Source: CAVUMR01 sp963742715
Lineage (GTDB): Bacteria; Actinomycetota; Actinomycetes; Mycobacteriales; Micromonosporaceae
Assembly: GCA_963742715.1 (NCBI GenBank)
Contig: CAVUMR010000001.1
Coordinates: 806,001 to 870,000, forward strand
Length of the DNA stretch: 64,000 nt
Direction: 5' to 3'
Shown: positions 1 to 8,743 of the stretch, piece after piece
How positions within the stretch are numbered: the stretch's first letter is position 1
How the letters are laid out: each line of letters starts with the position of its first letter
Made by a program: the position numbers and the translations under genes
Notes under the pieces: model-generated
Told to the model about the DNA's origin: nothing
Databases searched by the model: none
Seen by the model: the letters and a program-made list of their open reading frames with translations, nothing else

Positions 1-2
1 AG

Positions 3-899
3 AACGGCGGCGAACTGCACGCCATGATGCTCGACATGAAGCGCACCTTCGACGAGGTCGTGCTCGCGCACACCGACCCCGCGAAGGCCGAGGAGATCTT
101 CGCCAACCCCTTCTACCAGGCGATGAGCTCCACCTTCGCCGGTACGCAGGAGTACATGGCGATGGAGAAGCTGAGCCAGCTCGCCAACCCGGGCGCCGAC
201 CCGCCGTGGGACCTGATCGTGGTCGACACTCCGCCGTCCCGGTCCGCGCTGGACTTTCTGGACGCGCCGCAGCGACTGGCCAGGTTCCTCGACGGGCGGA
301 TGCTGCGGATCCTGATGGCACCGGCCCGTACCGGTGGGCGCAGTGTGCTGAAGTTCGTCACGGCATCGTTCTCGCTGCTCGGCAAGGCGATGACGAAGAT
401 CCTCGGCGCCGAGTTGCTGACCGACGTGTCGACCTTCGTGTCCGCGTTGGACTCGATGTTCGGGGGTTTCCGGGAACGGGCCGAGCAGACGTACCGGGTG
501 CTGCAGGCGCCGGAAACGGCGTTCGTGGTGATCGCCACGCCGGAGCCGGACGCGGTACGGGAGGCCACCTACTTCGCCGGCCGGCTCGCCGACGAGAGCA
601 TGCCGCTGGCCGGACTGGTGCTCAACCAGGTACACGAGGTGGCGGTACCGGGGCTGTCCGTGGAACGGAGCCTGGCGGCGGCCGAGGCACTGGTCGCGAG
701 CGGCACCTCACCGATGACCGCGGAGGTTCTGCGGGTGCACGCGGGCCTGCTCCGCCGGGCCGCACGGGAGCGGCGGATCACCGAGCGGTTCGTACGCGCG
801 CATCCGCAGGTACCGGTGGTGGCGGTGCCGGCGCAGCCGGCGGACATTCACGATCTGGACGGGCTGCGGCAGTTGGGCGCGGCCCTGGCCGACGGCTAG
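3..899 (+). CDS. ArsA-family (GET3/ArsA-like) ATPase, C-terminal part, cut by the window edge
   Basis: The reading frame is already open at the first bases (N-G-G-E-L-H-A before the first Met), so the N-terminus with the P-loop lies outside the window. The visible part has the switch-II-like segment DLIVVDTPPS, typical of ArsA/GET3 ATPases, followed by a region rich in Leu and Phe and a C-terminal stretch (VVIATPEPDAVREA, LVLNQV) with the usual nucleotide-binding fold ending. In other actinobacteria two such ATPases sit next to a WhiB4/WblA gene and a class A PBP, as here, so this is most likely the second of the pair (Rv3680-like). Its substrate is unknown; arsenite export is not implied because no arsB is seen. 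It converges with the WhiB gene across a hairpin. Confidence 0.85.
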   Translation, partial: NGGELHAMMLDMKRTFDEVVLAHTDPAKAEEIFANPFYQAMSSTFAGTQEYMAMEKLSQLANPGADPPWDLIVVDTPPSRSALDFLDAPQRLARFLDGRMLRILMAPARTGGRSVLKFVTASFSLLGKAMTKILGAELLTDVSTFVSALDSMFGGFRERAEQTYRVLQAPETAFVVIATPEPDAVREATYFAGRLADESMPLAGLVLNQVHEVAVPGLSVERSLAAAEALVASGTSPMTAEVLRVHAGLLRRAARERRITERFVRAHPQVPVVAVPAQPADIHDLDGLRQLGAALADG

Positions 900-1051
900 T
901 CCGGTGCGGCCGGCTCAGCCCGGTCGGCATCGACAGCGCGGCCGGGCGCGGGGACAAGGCGGTTGCCCGCTGGTTGCCCAGCGGGCTCTCCGCGTCTATC
1001 CGCAGACCGGTTCACTGGCGGGTTTCCCGGTCGCTTCGCTTGGTTCGGGGT

Positions 1052-1100
1052 GAGACTGGCGCCGTCCCCAGACGCCGATGGCTGGGGCGCCGCCAGTCTC
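1052..1100. terminator. Hairpin between convergent ATPase and WhiB genes
   Basis: Arms GAGACTGGCG and CGCCAGTCTC (10 bp, perfect), extended inward by CCCCAG/CTGGGG, lie between two convergent genes. There is no T-run on either side. This fits the U-less terminators common in actinobacteria, and the hairpin could serve both strands. Confidence 0.6.
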
Positions 1101-1108
1101 AGGTGATG

Positions 1109-1405
1109 TCAGCCAGCCTTTGCCAGGGCTGCTTCCTTCTCTCGCAGTGCCGCCTCGAAGATGCGGCGCCAGCTCATGACCTGCGGATGCCGGCGCAGCA
1201 ACGCACGCCGTTCCCGCTCGGTCATCCCACCCCAGACGCCGAACTCGATGCGGTTGTCCAGAGCGTCGGCCAGGCACTCCACTCGCACTGGGCATGTCCG
1301 GCAAACTCGCTTCGCGACGTTCTGCTCGGCCCCCTGCACGAACAGCGCGTCAGGATCCCCATCCCTGCACGCCGCGAGTGTTGCCCAATCGGCGATAAGA
1401 CTCAT
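1109..1405 (-). CDS. WhiB-family iron-sulfur transcriptional regulator (WhiB4/WblA-like)
   Basis: 98 residues from the ATG that gives MSLIADW; an upstream in-frame start would add 18 poorly conserved residues. The four cluster-binding cysteines of the family are at C13, C35, C38 and C44 (C-x2-C-x5-C), followed by the G-V-W-G-G turn at residues 56-60 and a basic helix (ERERRALLRR) expected to contact DNA or sigma factor. WhiB proteins carry a [4Fe-4S] cluster that responds to O2 or NO. The neighbours (ArsA-like ATPase on one side, PASTA PBP divergent on the other) match mycobacterial whiB4 and Streptomyces wblA loci, so it is probably that orthologue, acting in redox response and development. 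The long divergent region upstream contains an 18-bp palindrome. Confidence 0.93.
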   Translation of the reverse strand: MSLIADWATLAACRDGDPDALFVQGAEQNVAKRVCRTCPVRVECLADALDNRIEFGVWGGMTERERRALLRRHPQVMSWRRIFEAALREKEAALAKAG

Positions 1406-1576
1406 ATGTCCAAGACCCCCCTTTGGTCCCCTAACAGCCCGAACTGCACCCCCGCCCACGAGCTGCCAGATTCGCAGGGTACGAACCGGGCAGCGTTGTC
1501 CACAACGGCCGTTCGGTCGGAGTCACCCCCATCTACCAGGGCTTCCTCCGGCTCATTGTGCGAAGCCATAATGCTC

Positions 1577-1594
1577 CGTAGTCGTACGACTACG
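1577..1594. promoter_or_regulatory. 18-bp perfect palindrome upstream of the WhiB gene
   Basis: CGTAGTCGTACGACTACG is its own reverse complement. It lies in the 498-bp divergent region (1406-1903) between the WhiB gene and the class A PBP gene, 171 bp from the WhiB start. Position and symmetry suggest a dimeric regulator site. The rest of the 498 bp shows no gene. Confidence 0.5.
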
Positions 1595-1903
1595 CAACGT
1601 TGTCTTGAACCGACATATGAACCGTGGGGCCGGCGGGGCCGAAGCGGCACGCAAAAGGCAACGGAAAAATGACCAGATGGTGACGGAGAGCATCTAAAGC
1701 AACCGAACAACCCCAGCGTGCGTGCTGTAGAGCGAGGAGAGTTTCACCCCTCCGGGTGTACGGGACGGCGTTCGGCGGACCCCGGCAGCGGTACCGGATA
1801 AGGCGGCGGATCCCGACGGCGGGCGCCGGCGGGCCCGGCCGCCCGGTTCGTACGGCGGACAGGGTGTCCGGCTCCCTCTGCCCATGTCACGTACCCTGGG
1901 GCG

Positions 1904-4387
1904 GTGAAACGGATGCGAGACCGCAACCTGCTGTCCAACGCCGCAGCCCTGTTGATCTGCGGTTTGTTGGCAGGAGTGGTGGTGGCGGCGGCCGCCTTCC
2001 CGGCAGTGGCGTTCACCGGGCTGGCCGCCAAGGCGGGGTCCGACTCGTTCGAGAGTCTGCCCAGCGACCTCAAGATCGTGCCGCCACACCAGAACTCGTA
2101 CATCTACGCGGCGGACGGCAAGACGCTGCTGACCACCTTCTACGACGAGAACCGCAGGTACGTGCCGATCGACACGATCGCGCCGGTGATGCGCAAGGCG
2201 ATCGTGGCGGCCGAGGACAACCGGTTCTACGAGCACCACGGCGTCGACGTCAAGGGCGTACTGCGTGCCTTCGTCGCCAACCGGCAGGCCGGTGACGTAC
2301 AACAGGGCGCGTCGACCCTGACCATGCAGTACGTGCGCAACGTGCTGATCGACTCGGCTCGTACCCCCGAGGAGATCCAGCTGGCCACCGAGCAGACCCC
2401 CGCGCGGAAGCTGCGCGAGATGCGGTTCGCGGTCGCGGTCGAGAAGCGGATGTCCAAGGACCAGATCCTGGAGCGGTACCTCAACATCGCGTTCTTCGGG
2501 CACGGCGCGTACGGCGTGTACGCCGCCGCCCAGGTGTACTTCTCCAAGGCGCCGAAGGACCTGACCCTGGCCGAGGCCGGCATGCTGGCCGGTCTCGTGA
2601 AGTCGCCGAGCGCGTACGACCCGGCCAGCGGTACGCCGCAGGCGACCAAGGCGGCGACCGAGCGGCGCAGCTACGTGCTGAGCCGGATGGTCGCGATGCG
2701 GTTCATCGCCGAGAAGGACGCCGCCACGGCCAACAAGACGCCGATCGCGCTCAAGCTCCGGCGTACCCCCAATGACTGTGTTTCGGTTCCGGCCGGCCAC
2801 AACGACTGGGGCTTCTTCTGCGACTACTTCAAGGAATGGTGGGTCCACCAGGACGCGTTCGGCGCGACCACCCAGGAGCGCCTCGACCGGCTCCGCCGCG
2901 GCGGGTACAACATCGTCACCTCGCTGAACCCGAAGGTGCAGGCGGCCGCGCGTAAGCACATCCTGGAAGAGACCGGGATCCAGGACCACAACGCGATCAG
3001 CATGGCGGTCGTCCAGCCCGGCACCGGGCGGGTGCAGGCGATGGCGGTCAACCGGGTGTACAGCCTGGACAGCCGGCACAACGGCGAGAACTCCGACCCT
3101 GCCAAGCAGGCCAAGGGCATCAAGGGCACGTACCCGAACACGGTCAACCTGCTGATCTCCGGCGGCGGCGACGTCAACGGGTACCAGATCGGGTCGACCG
3201 CCAAGATGTTCACCATGCTCGCCGCGCTGTCCCGCGGCATGCCGCTGGACACCAGCTTCAACGCGCCGGCCCGGCTCACCACCCAGTACCGCGAGTTCGA
3301 CACCAGCTCGAAGGCGCGCTGCGCGGACAACCGGTGGTGCCCGAGCAACGCGAATCCGACGTGGATGGACGGCAAGCGGTCCATGTGGGACGGGTTCGGC
3401 CGCTCGGTCAACACCTACTTCGTCTGGCTGATCCAGCAGATCGGCGCCGAGAACGCGGTCAAGATGGCGCAGAACCTCGGCATCCAGTTCCGGTCCAACC
3501 AGGACCAGGACCTCGCCACCCCGGGCGGCCAGTTCGAACCGCACGAGTGGGGCGCGTTCACCCTCGGCGTCGCGGCCATCACCCCGCTGGACCTGGCCAA
3601 CGCGTACGCCACGGTCGCGGCTGACGGGAAATACTGCGAGCCGCTGCCCGTCGTCTCCATCACCGACGTGAGCGGCAAGAAGCTCGACGTGGCCAACCCG
3701 CACTGCCGGCAGGCGGTCACCGCGGACGTGGCGCGCGCCGCGGCCGACGCGGCCCGTTGCCCGGTGGGTGGCCAGGGTTACTACGGCAAGTGCAACGGCG
3801 GGACCGCGCCGTTCAACGGCGACTCGCTGGTCGGCCGGCCGTTCGCGGGCAAGACCGGTACCACCGACAACACCGCCACCGCGACGTTCGTCGGGTTCAC
3901 CCCGCAGTTCGCCGCCGCGGCCATCGCGGCGGATCCGGATCGTCCCACCAGAGTCGTCGGTAACGCCTACGCGGACATGGTCGACTACGCCGTGGCGAAG
4001 ACCATCCGGGACGCCTCGTCCGGGCTGCCGGTGAAAAACTTCGGCAAGCCGTCGCAGGGCGTCGCGTACGGCGTGAAGGTCGCGATCCCGGACGTCACCT
4101 GCAACTCGGTCACCCAGGCGAAGTCGAAGCTCACCAAGGCCGGCTTCAAGCCGTACGTGGTGACTGGCCAGGTCGGTTCCCGGTGCGGTGCCGGCACGGT
4201 AGCGTTCACCGATCCGCGCGGCACCGGAAACAAGGGCGGGCCGGTGTCGATCTACGTGAGCAACGGACGGCCGGAAACCTCGCGTTCACCCAAGCCGCCC
4301 AACAAGCCCAAACCGCCAGGTGGTGGAGGCGGGGGTGGCCCCGGGCCACCGGAATGCCACGAGTTCTTCTGCCCACCACCGAGGTAG
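1904..4387 (+). CDS. ponA2: Class A penicillin-binding protein (transglycosylase/transpeptidase) with PASTA domain
   Basis: 827 residues from a GTG start. It has a short cytoplasmic basic N-terminus, one membrane anchor (about residues 13-40), and a GT51 glycosyltransferase domain with the catalytic Glu in AAEDNRFYEHHG (E104). The transpeptidase has SxxK as STAK (S431-K434), SVN at 501-503 and KTG at 650-652. A single PASTA domain follows at about 725-790, then a Pro/Gly-rich tail. It polymerises and cross-links peptidoglycan outside the membrane. PASTA domains bind muropeptides or beta-lactams. The tail PKPPNKPKPPGG with a glycine run is low complexity. Placement beside WhiB4/WblA and the phosphoesterase matches ponA2 (Rv3682). 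A strong terminator follows directly. Confidence 0.95.
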   Translation: MKRMRDRNLLSNAAALLICGLLAGVVVAAAAFPAVAFTGLAAKAGSDSFESLPSDLKIVPPHQNSYIYAADGKTLLTTFYDENRRYVPIDTIAPVMRKAIVAAEDNRFYEHHGVDVKGVLRAFVANRQAGDVQQGASTLTMQYVRNVLIDSARTPEEIQLATEQTPARKLREMRFAVAVEKRMSKDQILERYLNIAFFGHGAYGVYAAAQVYFSKAPKDLTLAEAGMLAGLVKSPSAYDPASGTPQATKAATERRSYVLSRMVAMRFIAEKDAATANKTPIALKLRRTPNDCVSVPAGHNDWGFFCDYFKEWWVHQDAFGATTQERLDRLRRGGYNIVTSLNPKVQAAARKHILEETGIQDHNAISMAVVQPGTGRVQAMAVNRVYSLDSRHNGENSDPAKQAKGIKGTYPNTVNLLISGGGDVNGYQIGSTAKMFTMLAALSRGMPLDTSFNAPARLTTQYREFDTSSKARCADNRWCPSNANPTWMDGKRSMWDGFGRSVNTYFVWLIQQIGAENAVKMAQNLGIQFRSNQDQDLATPGGQFEPHEWGAFTLGVAAITPLDLANAYATVAADGKYCEPLPVVSITDVSGKKLDVANPHCRQAVTADVARAAADAARCPVGGQGYYGKCNGGTAPFNGDSLVGRPFAGKTGTTDNTATATFVGFTPQFAAAAIAADPDRPTRVVGNAYADMVDYAVAKTIRDASSGLPVKNFGKPSQGVAYGVKVAIPDVTCNSVTQAKSKLTKAGFKPYVVTGQVGSRCGAGTVAFTDPRGTGNKGGPVSIYVSNGRPETSRSPKPPNKPKPPGGGGGGGPGPPECHEFFCPPPR

Positions 4388-4401
4388 CACCTTCGCGCCA
4401 A

Positions 4402-4440
4402 GGGCGCCGGCCATCGCGGCCGGCGCCCCCTTTTTTTCTT
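4402..4440 (+). terminator. Rho-independent terminator after the PBP gene
   Basis: A perfect 11-bp stem (GGGCGCCGGCC / GGCCGGCGCCC, 4402-4412 and 4418-4428) with a 5-nt loop is followed by CC and seven T residues. It ends the PBP transcript and faces the convergent YqeY gene. Confidence 0.92.
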
Positions 4441-4443
4441 AGG

Positions 4444-4944
4444 TCACATGCCGAGCTGGCGGCGTACCTCGGCCGCGACCCGGCCACCCTCGGCCCGACC
4501 CGCCACCGCCGTCTGCGCCGCCTTCATCGCCGGCCCCATCTGCTTCATGCTGAACTCGCCGCCGGCGAGCGCGCCGCGGACCAGCTCGGCCAGCTCCTCG
4601 TCACTGAGCTGAGCCGGAAGGTACGTCTCCAGCACCTTCTCCTCAGCGGACTCCCGAGCGGCCTGCTCGGTGCGTCCGGCCGCGCCAAAGGCTTCCGCGG
4701 CTTCCCGCCGCTTCTTGGACTCCTTGGTCAGCACGGCCAGCACCTCGTCGTCGGACAACTCGCGGGCCTGCTTGCCGGAGACCTCGGCGGTACGCACGGC
4801 GGTCAGCGCGAGCCGCAGCGTCGACGTGACCAGCTCGTTGCGTTCCTTCATCGCCGCGTGCAGGTCGGCTTCCAGCCGGCTCTTGAGGGTCGGCGACTGC
4901 GATCGGGGGTCCGACGTGTCCGCCGGGTTGGTGGGTGGGCTCAT
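4444..4944 (-). CDS. GatB/YqeY domain protein
   Basis: 166 residues starting MSPPTNPAD. The YqeY-type helical domain is visible from LKSRLEADLHAAMK onward, with the characteristic RNELVTSTLRLALTAVR and the C-terminal FSMKQMGPAMKAAQ...GRAEGGRVAAEVRRQL. The domain is the one fused to GatB in the tRNA-dependent amidotransferase, where it binds tRNA; the free-standing protein has no established reaction. A longer upstream frame on this strand is antisense to the phosphoesterase and was not used. It is divergent from the phosphoesterase with only 24 bp between starts, and convergent with the PBP gene. Confidence 0.9.
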   Translation of the reverse strand: MSPPTNPADTSDPRSQSPTLKSRLEADLHAAMKERNELVTSTLRLALTAVRTAEVSGKQARELSDDEVLAVLTKESKKRREAAEAFGAAGRTEQAARESAEEKVLETYLPAQLSDEELAELVRGALAGGEFSMKQMGPAMKAAQTAVAGRAEGGRVAAEVRRQLGM

Positions 4945-4968
4945 AGTCGGGAAACTACTCTGGGCCGC

Positions 4969-5862
4969 ATGGGCGTACGCACCGCACTGAAGATCACCGG
5001 TGGACTGGCAGTCGCCGGGCTGGCCACTCTCGGGTACGCGGCGCTGTACGAGCGCACCCGGTACACCCTGCGCCGGTTCGACGTACCGGTGCTGGCCCCC
5101 GATGCCGAGCCGCTGCGGGTACTGCAGATCTCCGACCTGCACATGACGCCCGGCCAGCGCGGAAAGCAGGGATGGGTGGCCGGGCTGGCCGCACTCGACC
5201 CCGACCTGGTACTCCTGACCGGCGACAACCTGGCCCATCCGGACGCGGTACCGACCGTGCTCCAGGCCCTGCGGCCGCTGCTGGACAACTACCCTGGCGC
5301 GTTCGTGTTCGGCTCGAACGACTACTGGGGCCCGGTGCTGAAGAACCCGTTCACGTACTTCAACCCGAACCGGCCGCTCCTGCGCGGGGTCGACCTGCCC
5401 TGGCGGGACCTGCGTGACGAGCTGCTGGCCGGCGGCTGGCTCGACCTCAACAACGCGCGTACCACCATCAAGGCCGGTGGCCGGGTCATCGAGCTGGGCG
5501 GCCTGGACGACCCGCACATCGACGCCGACGACTACGACTCGATCGCGGGTCCGGTTGACGCGTCGGTGGACGCGCACATCGGGGTGGTCCACTCCCCCGA
5601 GCCCCGCGCGTTGGACCGGTTCGTCGCGGACGGCTTCGAGCTGATGGTGGCCGGTCACACGCACGGCGGGCAGGTGTGCGTCCCCGGGTACGGCGCGCTG
5701 GTCACCAACTGCGAACTGGACCGTGGCCGGGCCAAGGGCCTGCACCGGTACGAGGGTGCCTGGCTGCACGTCTCCGCAGGTCTCGGTACCAGCCCGTACG
5801 CCCCCGTACGGTTCGCCTGCCCGCCCGAGGCGAGCGTGTTGACGCTGGTGCCACGCGCCTGA
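4969..5862 (+). CDS. Membrane-anchored calcineurin-like metallophosphoesterase
   Basis: 297 residues. An N-terminal hydrophobic anchor (about residues 5-25) precedes a metallophosphoesterase domain with SDLH (D56, H58), GDN (D86, N87), a GSND variant of GNHD at 115-118, and the GHTHGG motif at 229-234. Together these give the two-metal site. The Ser in GSND replaces the usual Asn after Gly; the metal ligand Asn117 and Asp118 are kept. It is the expected Rv3683-type neighbour of ponA2. Relatives act on cell-envelope or lipid phosphoesters, but the substrate here is unknown. Confidence 0.92.
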   Translation: MGVRTALKITGGLAVAGLATLGYAALYERTRYTLRRFDVPVLAPDAEPLRVLQISDLHMTPGQRGKQGWVAGLAALDPDLVLLTGDNLAHPDAVPTVLQALRPLLDNYPGAFVFGSNDYWGPVLKNPFTYFNPNRPLLRGVDLPWRDLRDELLAGGWLDLNNARTTIKAGGRVIELGGLDDPHIDADDYDSIAGPVDASVDAHIGVVHSPEPRALDRFVADGFELMVAGHTHGGQVCVPGYGALVTNCELDRGRAKGLHRYEGAWLHVSAGLGTSPYAPVRFACPPEASVLTLVPRA

Positions 5863-5926
5863 CACCGCACAGTGGGTACCGTTTCGCGGGTGCTGTCCGG
5901 GGTCCGCTAGTATTGCCTCGCGACAT

Positions 5927-6003
<77 letters not shown>

Positions 6004-6005
6004 AT

Positions 6006-6050
6006 CTGAGGCTCTGACCAGCGGAAACGTTGGTGAGAGCCTCAGTTTCT
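6006..6050 (+). terminator. Terminator after tRNA-Pro
   Basis: CTGAGGCTCT (6006-6015) pairs with AGAGCCTCAG (6036-6045), with further inner pairing around a GAAA loop, followed by TTTCTT. Confidence 0.85.
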
Positions 6051-6161
6051 TGGTCGGCGGCCTGGGGCCGCTCCCGAAACCCCTGTCCGCGGCTCAGGCA
6101 CCGGCGATCGGACCGGCCGCGGGGTCCTCGCTTCCATACTCTTCCCAGGCCTGGCTCTGCC

Positions 6162-6848
6162 TCACGCAACAGATCCGTCTGCGTCATGTCCGCACGGAGA
6201 CGATGAACGATCTTCTGTCGTTGCTGTCGCCTTTGGCCGGTCTTCCCGAAGAACTCTTCGCTCGGCCCGCCCTATACGCAGGAATGCCGCGACGATGGAG
6301 TCGCTCGACTCCGAGTATCCGCGAACCCTTGAGGAGCCTTCTCGGACGTCGATCAGCGTGTGCCAGGCCCGCAGTTCCTTCTCGTCCAGAACGCCGTTCC
6401 AACGGGCAAGTCGGGCGAGGTGGTCCGTTGCGCCGTCCTGCCGTGACGCGCTGGTCGGACCCACGACGGACCTGGACCGGAGCGCCGCCGCGAGTGAGTC
6501 GAGCGTGGTACTTGCCGCTAGTGCGAGACGTGCACGCCTTCGCGCCTGTACCGATGGCCATAGTTGGCGCGCCTCGTCGATGACGACCGACAGGCAGGCG
6601 ACGCCGGCGATAACGAGAAACGCTGCGGCGACCTGCCCGCCGCCTCCGCCGCCAGCTAACGCATAGCCAACGGCGGCGGGCAGTAAGAGCGCAGGCACGA
6701 GATTGCGGGTTATACGCGCGCGTGAAAGGAACGGCGGAGAAGCCTTGTCGATGGCGTCGGACGCGACAACGGAGTACGGGTGCTCTGCGCGCCGGCGCGG
6801 CCGTCCTCCCTGGTCGGCGGTGCGATGAGTAGGCATCGAGGCGGTCAC
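6162..6848 (-). CDS. Unknown membrane protein with two transmembrane segments
   Basis: 228 residues from a GTG that has AAGGAAGAGG about 8 nt upstream. Family not recognised. The N-terminus is basic and polar. It is followed by two hydrophobic segments (NLVPALLLPAAVGYALAG and QVAAAFLVIAGVACLSVVI) separated by a glycine run, then a soluble Arg/Ala-rich C-terminal half. GTAC is scarcer here than in core genes, which suggests accessory DNA. It is on the same strand as the next upstream small membrane protein (gap about 85 bp), so the two may be co-transcribed. No function is proposed. Confidence 0.6.
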   Translation of the reverse strand: MTASMPTHRTADQGGRPRRRAEHPYSVVASDAIDKASPPFLSRARITRNLVPALLLPAAVGYALAGGGGGGQVAAAFLVIAGVACLSVVIDEARQLWPSVQARRRARLALAASTTLDSLAAALRSRSVVGPTSASRQDGATDHLARLARWNGVLDEKELRAWHTLIDVREGSSRVRGYSESSDSIVAAFLRIGRAERRVLREDRPKATATTEDRSSSPCGHDADGSVA

Positions 6849-6932
6849 AATCGAGTCCTCTTCCTTATCGCAGCGCGGATGGCGTGGACTCGATGGTTGT
6901 GTGGCGCTCGCGCGACACAACCACCGACGTCA

Positions 6933-7325
6933 TTATCCGCGCCGAATCAGGCTGGTGACCATCCCTACCAACATCATCCCGAGGCCGACGGCGGCGCCGG
7001 CCATGCCCAGCGACGGGACTGCGCCTCCGACTCCCTGGAGCGAACTGGCGGCGATGAGCGCGCCGCTGCTGAACAGCGAGCCTGCGATCCAGGCTCGCTT
7101 CGTCGACGTGCCAGCCGACTGCACCCTCTTCGCGACGCTCCGCTCGTACGCCACGATCGCCTGTCGTACATGCTGCCTGTTGTGGACTCCGTCCTCCCGC
7201 CCCTGCCGGTACAACTCTTCCTCGAGGTCACGGCGGGCGGCCGCCAGGTAGGAATGCCACTCCTTGCGTGCTTCGTCGCTCATGGCGGGCTCGTCAGGTC
7301 CCGGTTGCTGCTGCGCCGCGGCCAT
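6933..7325 (-). CDS. Unknown small membrane protein with charged helical N-terminus
   Basis: 130 residues from the ATG with AAGGAG 5 nt upstream; a GTG two codons earlier overlaps the Shine-Dalgarno and was not used. Residues about 15-75 are predicted helical and charged (EARKEWHSYLAAARRDLEEELYR). The C-terminus has two hydrophobic segments (AWIAGSLFSSGALIAASSL and LGMAGAAVGLGMMLVGMVTSLI) ending in RRG. Family not recognised. It is followed on the same strand by the two-segment membrane protein ending at 6162. Confidence 0.6.
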   Translation of the reverse strand: MAAAQQQPGPDEPAMSDEARKEWHSYLAAARRDLEEELYRQGREDGVHNRQHVRQAIVAYERSVAKRVQSAGTSTKRAWIAGSLFSSGALIAASSLQGVGGAVPSLGMAGAAVGLGMMLVGMVTSLIRRG

Positions 7326-7347
7326 GGCCACTCCTTGAGGGATGCCG

Positions 7348-7423
7348 GCGCCTGCGGGACCGCGGGCGCTGAAGCCAGGCTACGAGGGATGCGCCTGCGG
7401 GACCGCGGGCGCTGAAGCCAGGC
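7348..7423. repeat. Two tandem copies of a 33-bp sequence
   Basis: Positions 7348-7380 and 7391-7423 are identical over 33 bp (both end GCTGAAGCCAGGC) and are offset by 43 bp. The preceding GAGGGATG is also duplicated with a 2-3 bp length change. The copies lie just upstream of the small membrane protein gene. The rest of 7326-7672 shows no gene. Confidence 0.85.
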
Positions 7424-7672
7424 CACCCCGAAATCCGCGATCTGCAAAAAGCAGAATGCCTGAGTCTGGTTGGCGTGACTGCTCCGGAGACACCGGAGCC
7501 GCGAGTGCAGAGCGCTGACGGCTGATCAGCTCGGGCGGCCTGGAGAGATCGGACCATCTGCCGCAGATTGACGACAGCCAACTGGATGCGGCGGAGTGCC
7601 TGGAAGTGGTTGGATAGCACTAGTTGCCGAGGGCCGCTAGCTCTACGGCGGGCCCGTGGCGAGGAGGACACC

Positions 7673-8527
7673 GTGACTGAGTTGAGCCCGGAGACGATGC
7701 GGCTGCTGCTACGCAACGCGCTGCGGCAAGCCCGTAAGGACGCAAAGGTCGAGCCCGCGGCCGTGACGGCTCCGCTCGGCTGGAGTGTCAGCAAGTTGAT
7801 CAGGATCGAACAGGGAGCGGTGTCTGTCGGGCTGCCGGACCTGCGGGCGCTGATGGATGCCTACGGAATTGAGGATCAAGAGCGTCGGACCGAGTTGGAG
7901 CTTTGGGCGCGGGGGTCAAAACGCCGTACCCATCCCGTGAGAGAGGGAGTCGTGACGGATGCGGCGGTCATGCTCTTCGGGACCGAGTCGGACGCTGAGA
8001 CCATCTCGAAGTATGCCCCGAGCTTTCTCCCCGGGTTGATGCAGACGGAGGAATATGCGCGGGCGCTGCTGACCGGCCTCGGGAAGGCCGACAGGTCGAA
8101 AATCGAGGAAATTGTCAAGATCAGAATGGAGCGCCAGGACCTGCTTCAGCGCAAGAAGCGACCCCGCCTGAGGTACGTGATTGGAGAGACAGCGCTACTC
8201 CGAGCAATTGGCGGAAAGGCGGTTATGCGCCGACAACTGCAGCGTCTCATTGAAGAAAGCAAGGATTCTCGCAATGAGCTCCAAATCATCAAGCTGTCAG
8301 CTGGTGCGCACCCGAGAATGTCGACGGCCTTCACCGTTCTCGAGTTCGAGGTGGGTGAGCTGAACAGCATTCTGTATCTGGAAGACGCCGAAAGTGACTC
8401 TATCAGCCGGGAGGCACCGGAACAGGTGGCCGACTATCTGAGCGACTTCGAGGCTATTCGCGAAATCGCAACGCCGGTTGCGGATTTCGAAGCCGAGGTT
8501 CGGGCCATCATTCAGCAACGCTTCTGA
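7673..8527 (+). CDS. XRE-type helix-turn-helix regulator with DUF5753 domain
   Basis: 284 residues from a GTG with GAGGAGG just upstream. Residues about 12-65 form an XRE helix-turn-helix (LRQARKDAKVEPAAVTAPLGWSVSKLIRIEQG). Residues about 95-280 are a DUF5753 domain, with the family features EAETISKYAPSFLPGLMQTEEYARALL-like and a beta-rich C-terminal half (LEFEVGELNSILYLED). These regulators are abundant in filamentous actinobacteria and are usually paired with a small DUF397 protein, as here 216 bp downstream. They act in development or specialised metabolism, and some pairs behave like antagonists. The specific target is not predictable. Confidence 0.9.
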   Translation: MTELSPETMRLLLRNALRQARKDAKVEPAAVTAPLGWSVSKLIRIEQGAVSVGLPDLRALMDAYGIEDQERRTELELWARGSKRRTHPVREGVVTDAAVMLFGTESDAETISKYAPSFLPGLMQTEEYARALLTGLGKADRSKIEEIVKIRMERQDLLQRKKRPRLRYVIGETALLRAIGGKAVMRRQLQRLIEESKDSRNELQIIKLSAGAHPRMSTAFTVLEFEVGELNSILYLEDAESDSISREAPEQVADYLSDFEAIREIATPVADFEAEVRAIIQQRF

Positions 8528-8743
8528 CTGAAACTGCAGGCAGATCTGTTTGGATTGCGCTCGCCCACTTTGGTGCGGCTGATCGCTGAAGTCAACCTGC
8601 CAAACGCAGATTGCAGTCGGGGCACGCATGCCGTTTCGCGTAGTGCTGTAGGTGAAGGTATTGCCGGAATAGAGTACCAAGTGGCACGCTGAGGCAAGCG
8701 GGCGCAATCTCTCCCGCGGTGAGCGTTGCAAGAGGGGGACGTC

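Noticed and set aside
3..899. Arsenite-export ATPase with an arsenic operon
   Set aside because: The fold is ArsA-like, but the neighbours are whiB and ponA2 and there are no ars genes.
1694..3703. 669-codon open frame antisense to the class A PBP
   Set aside because: It lies wholly opposite a gene with all PBP motifs and its translation is Val/Arg/Gly-rich with no domain; it is a GC-driven shadow.
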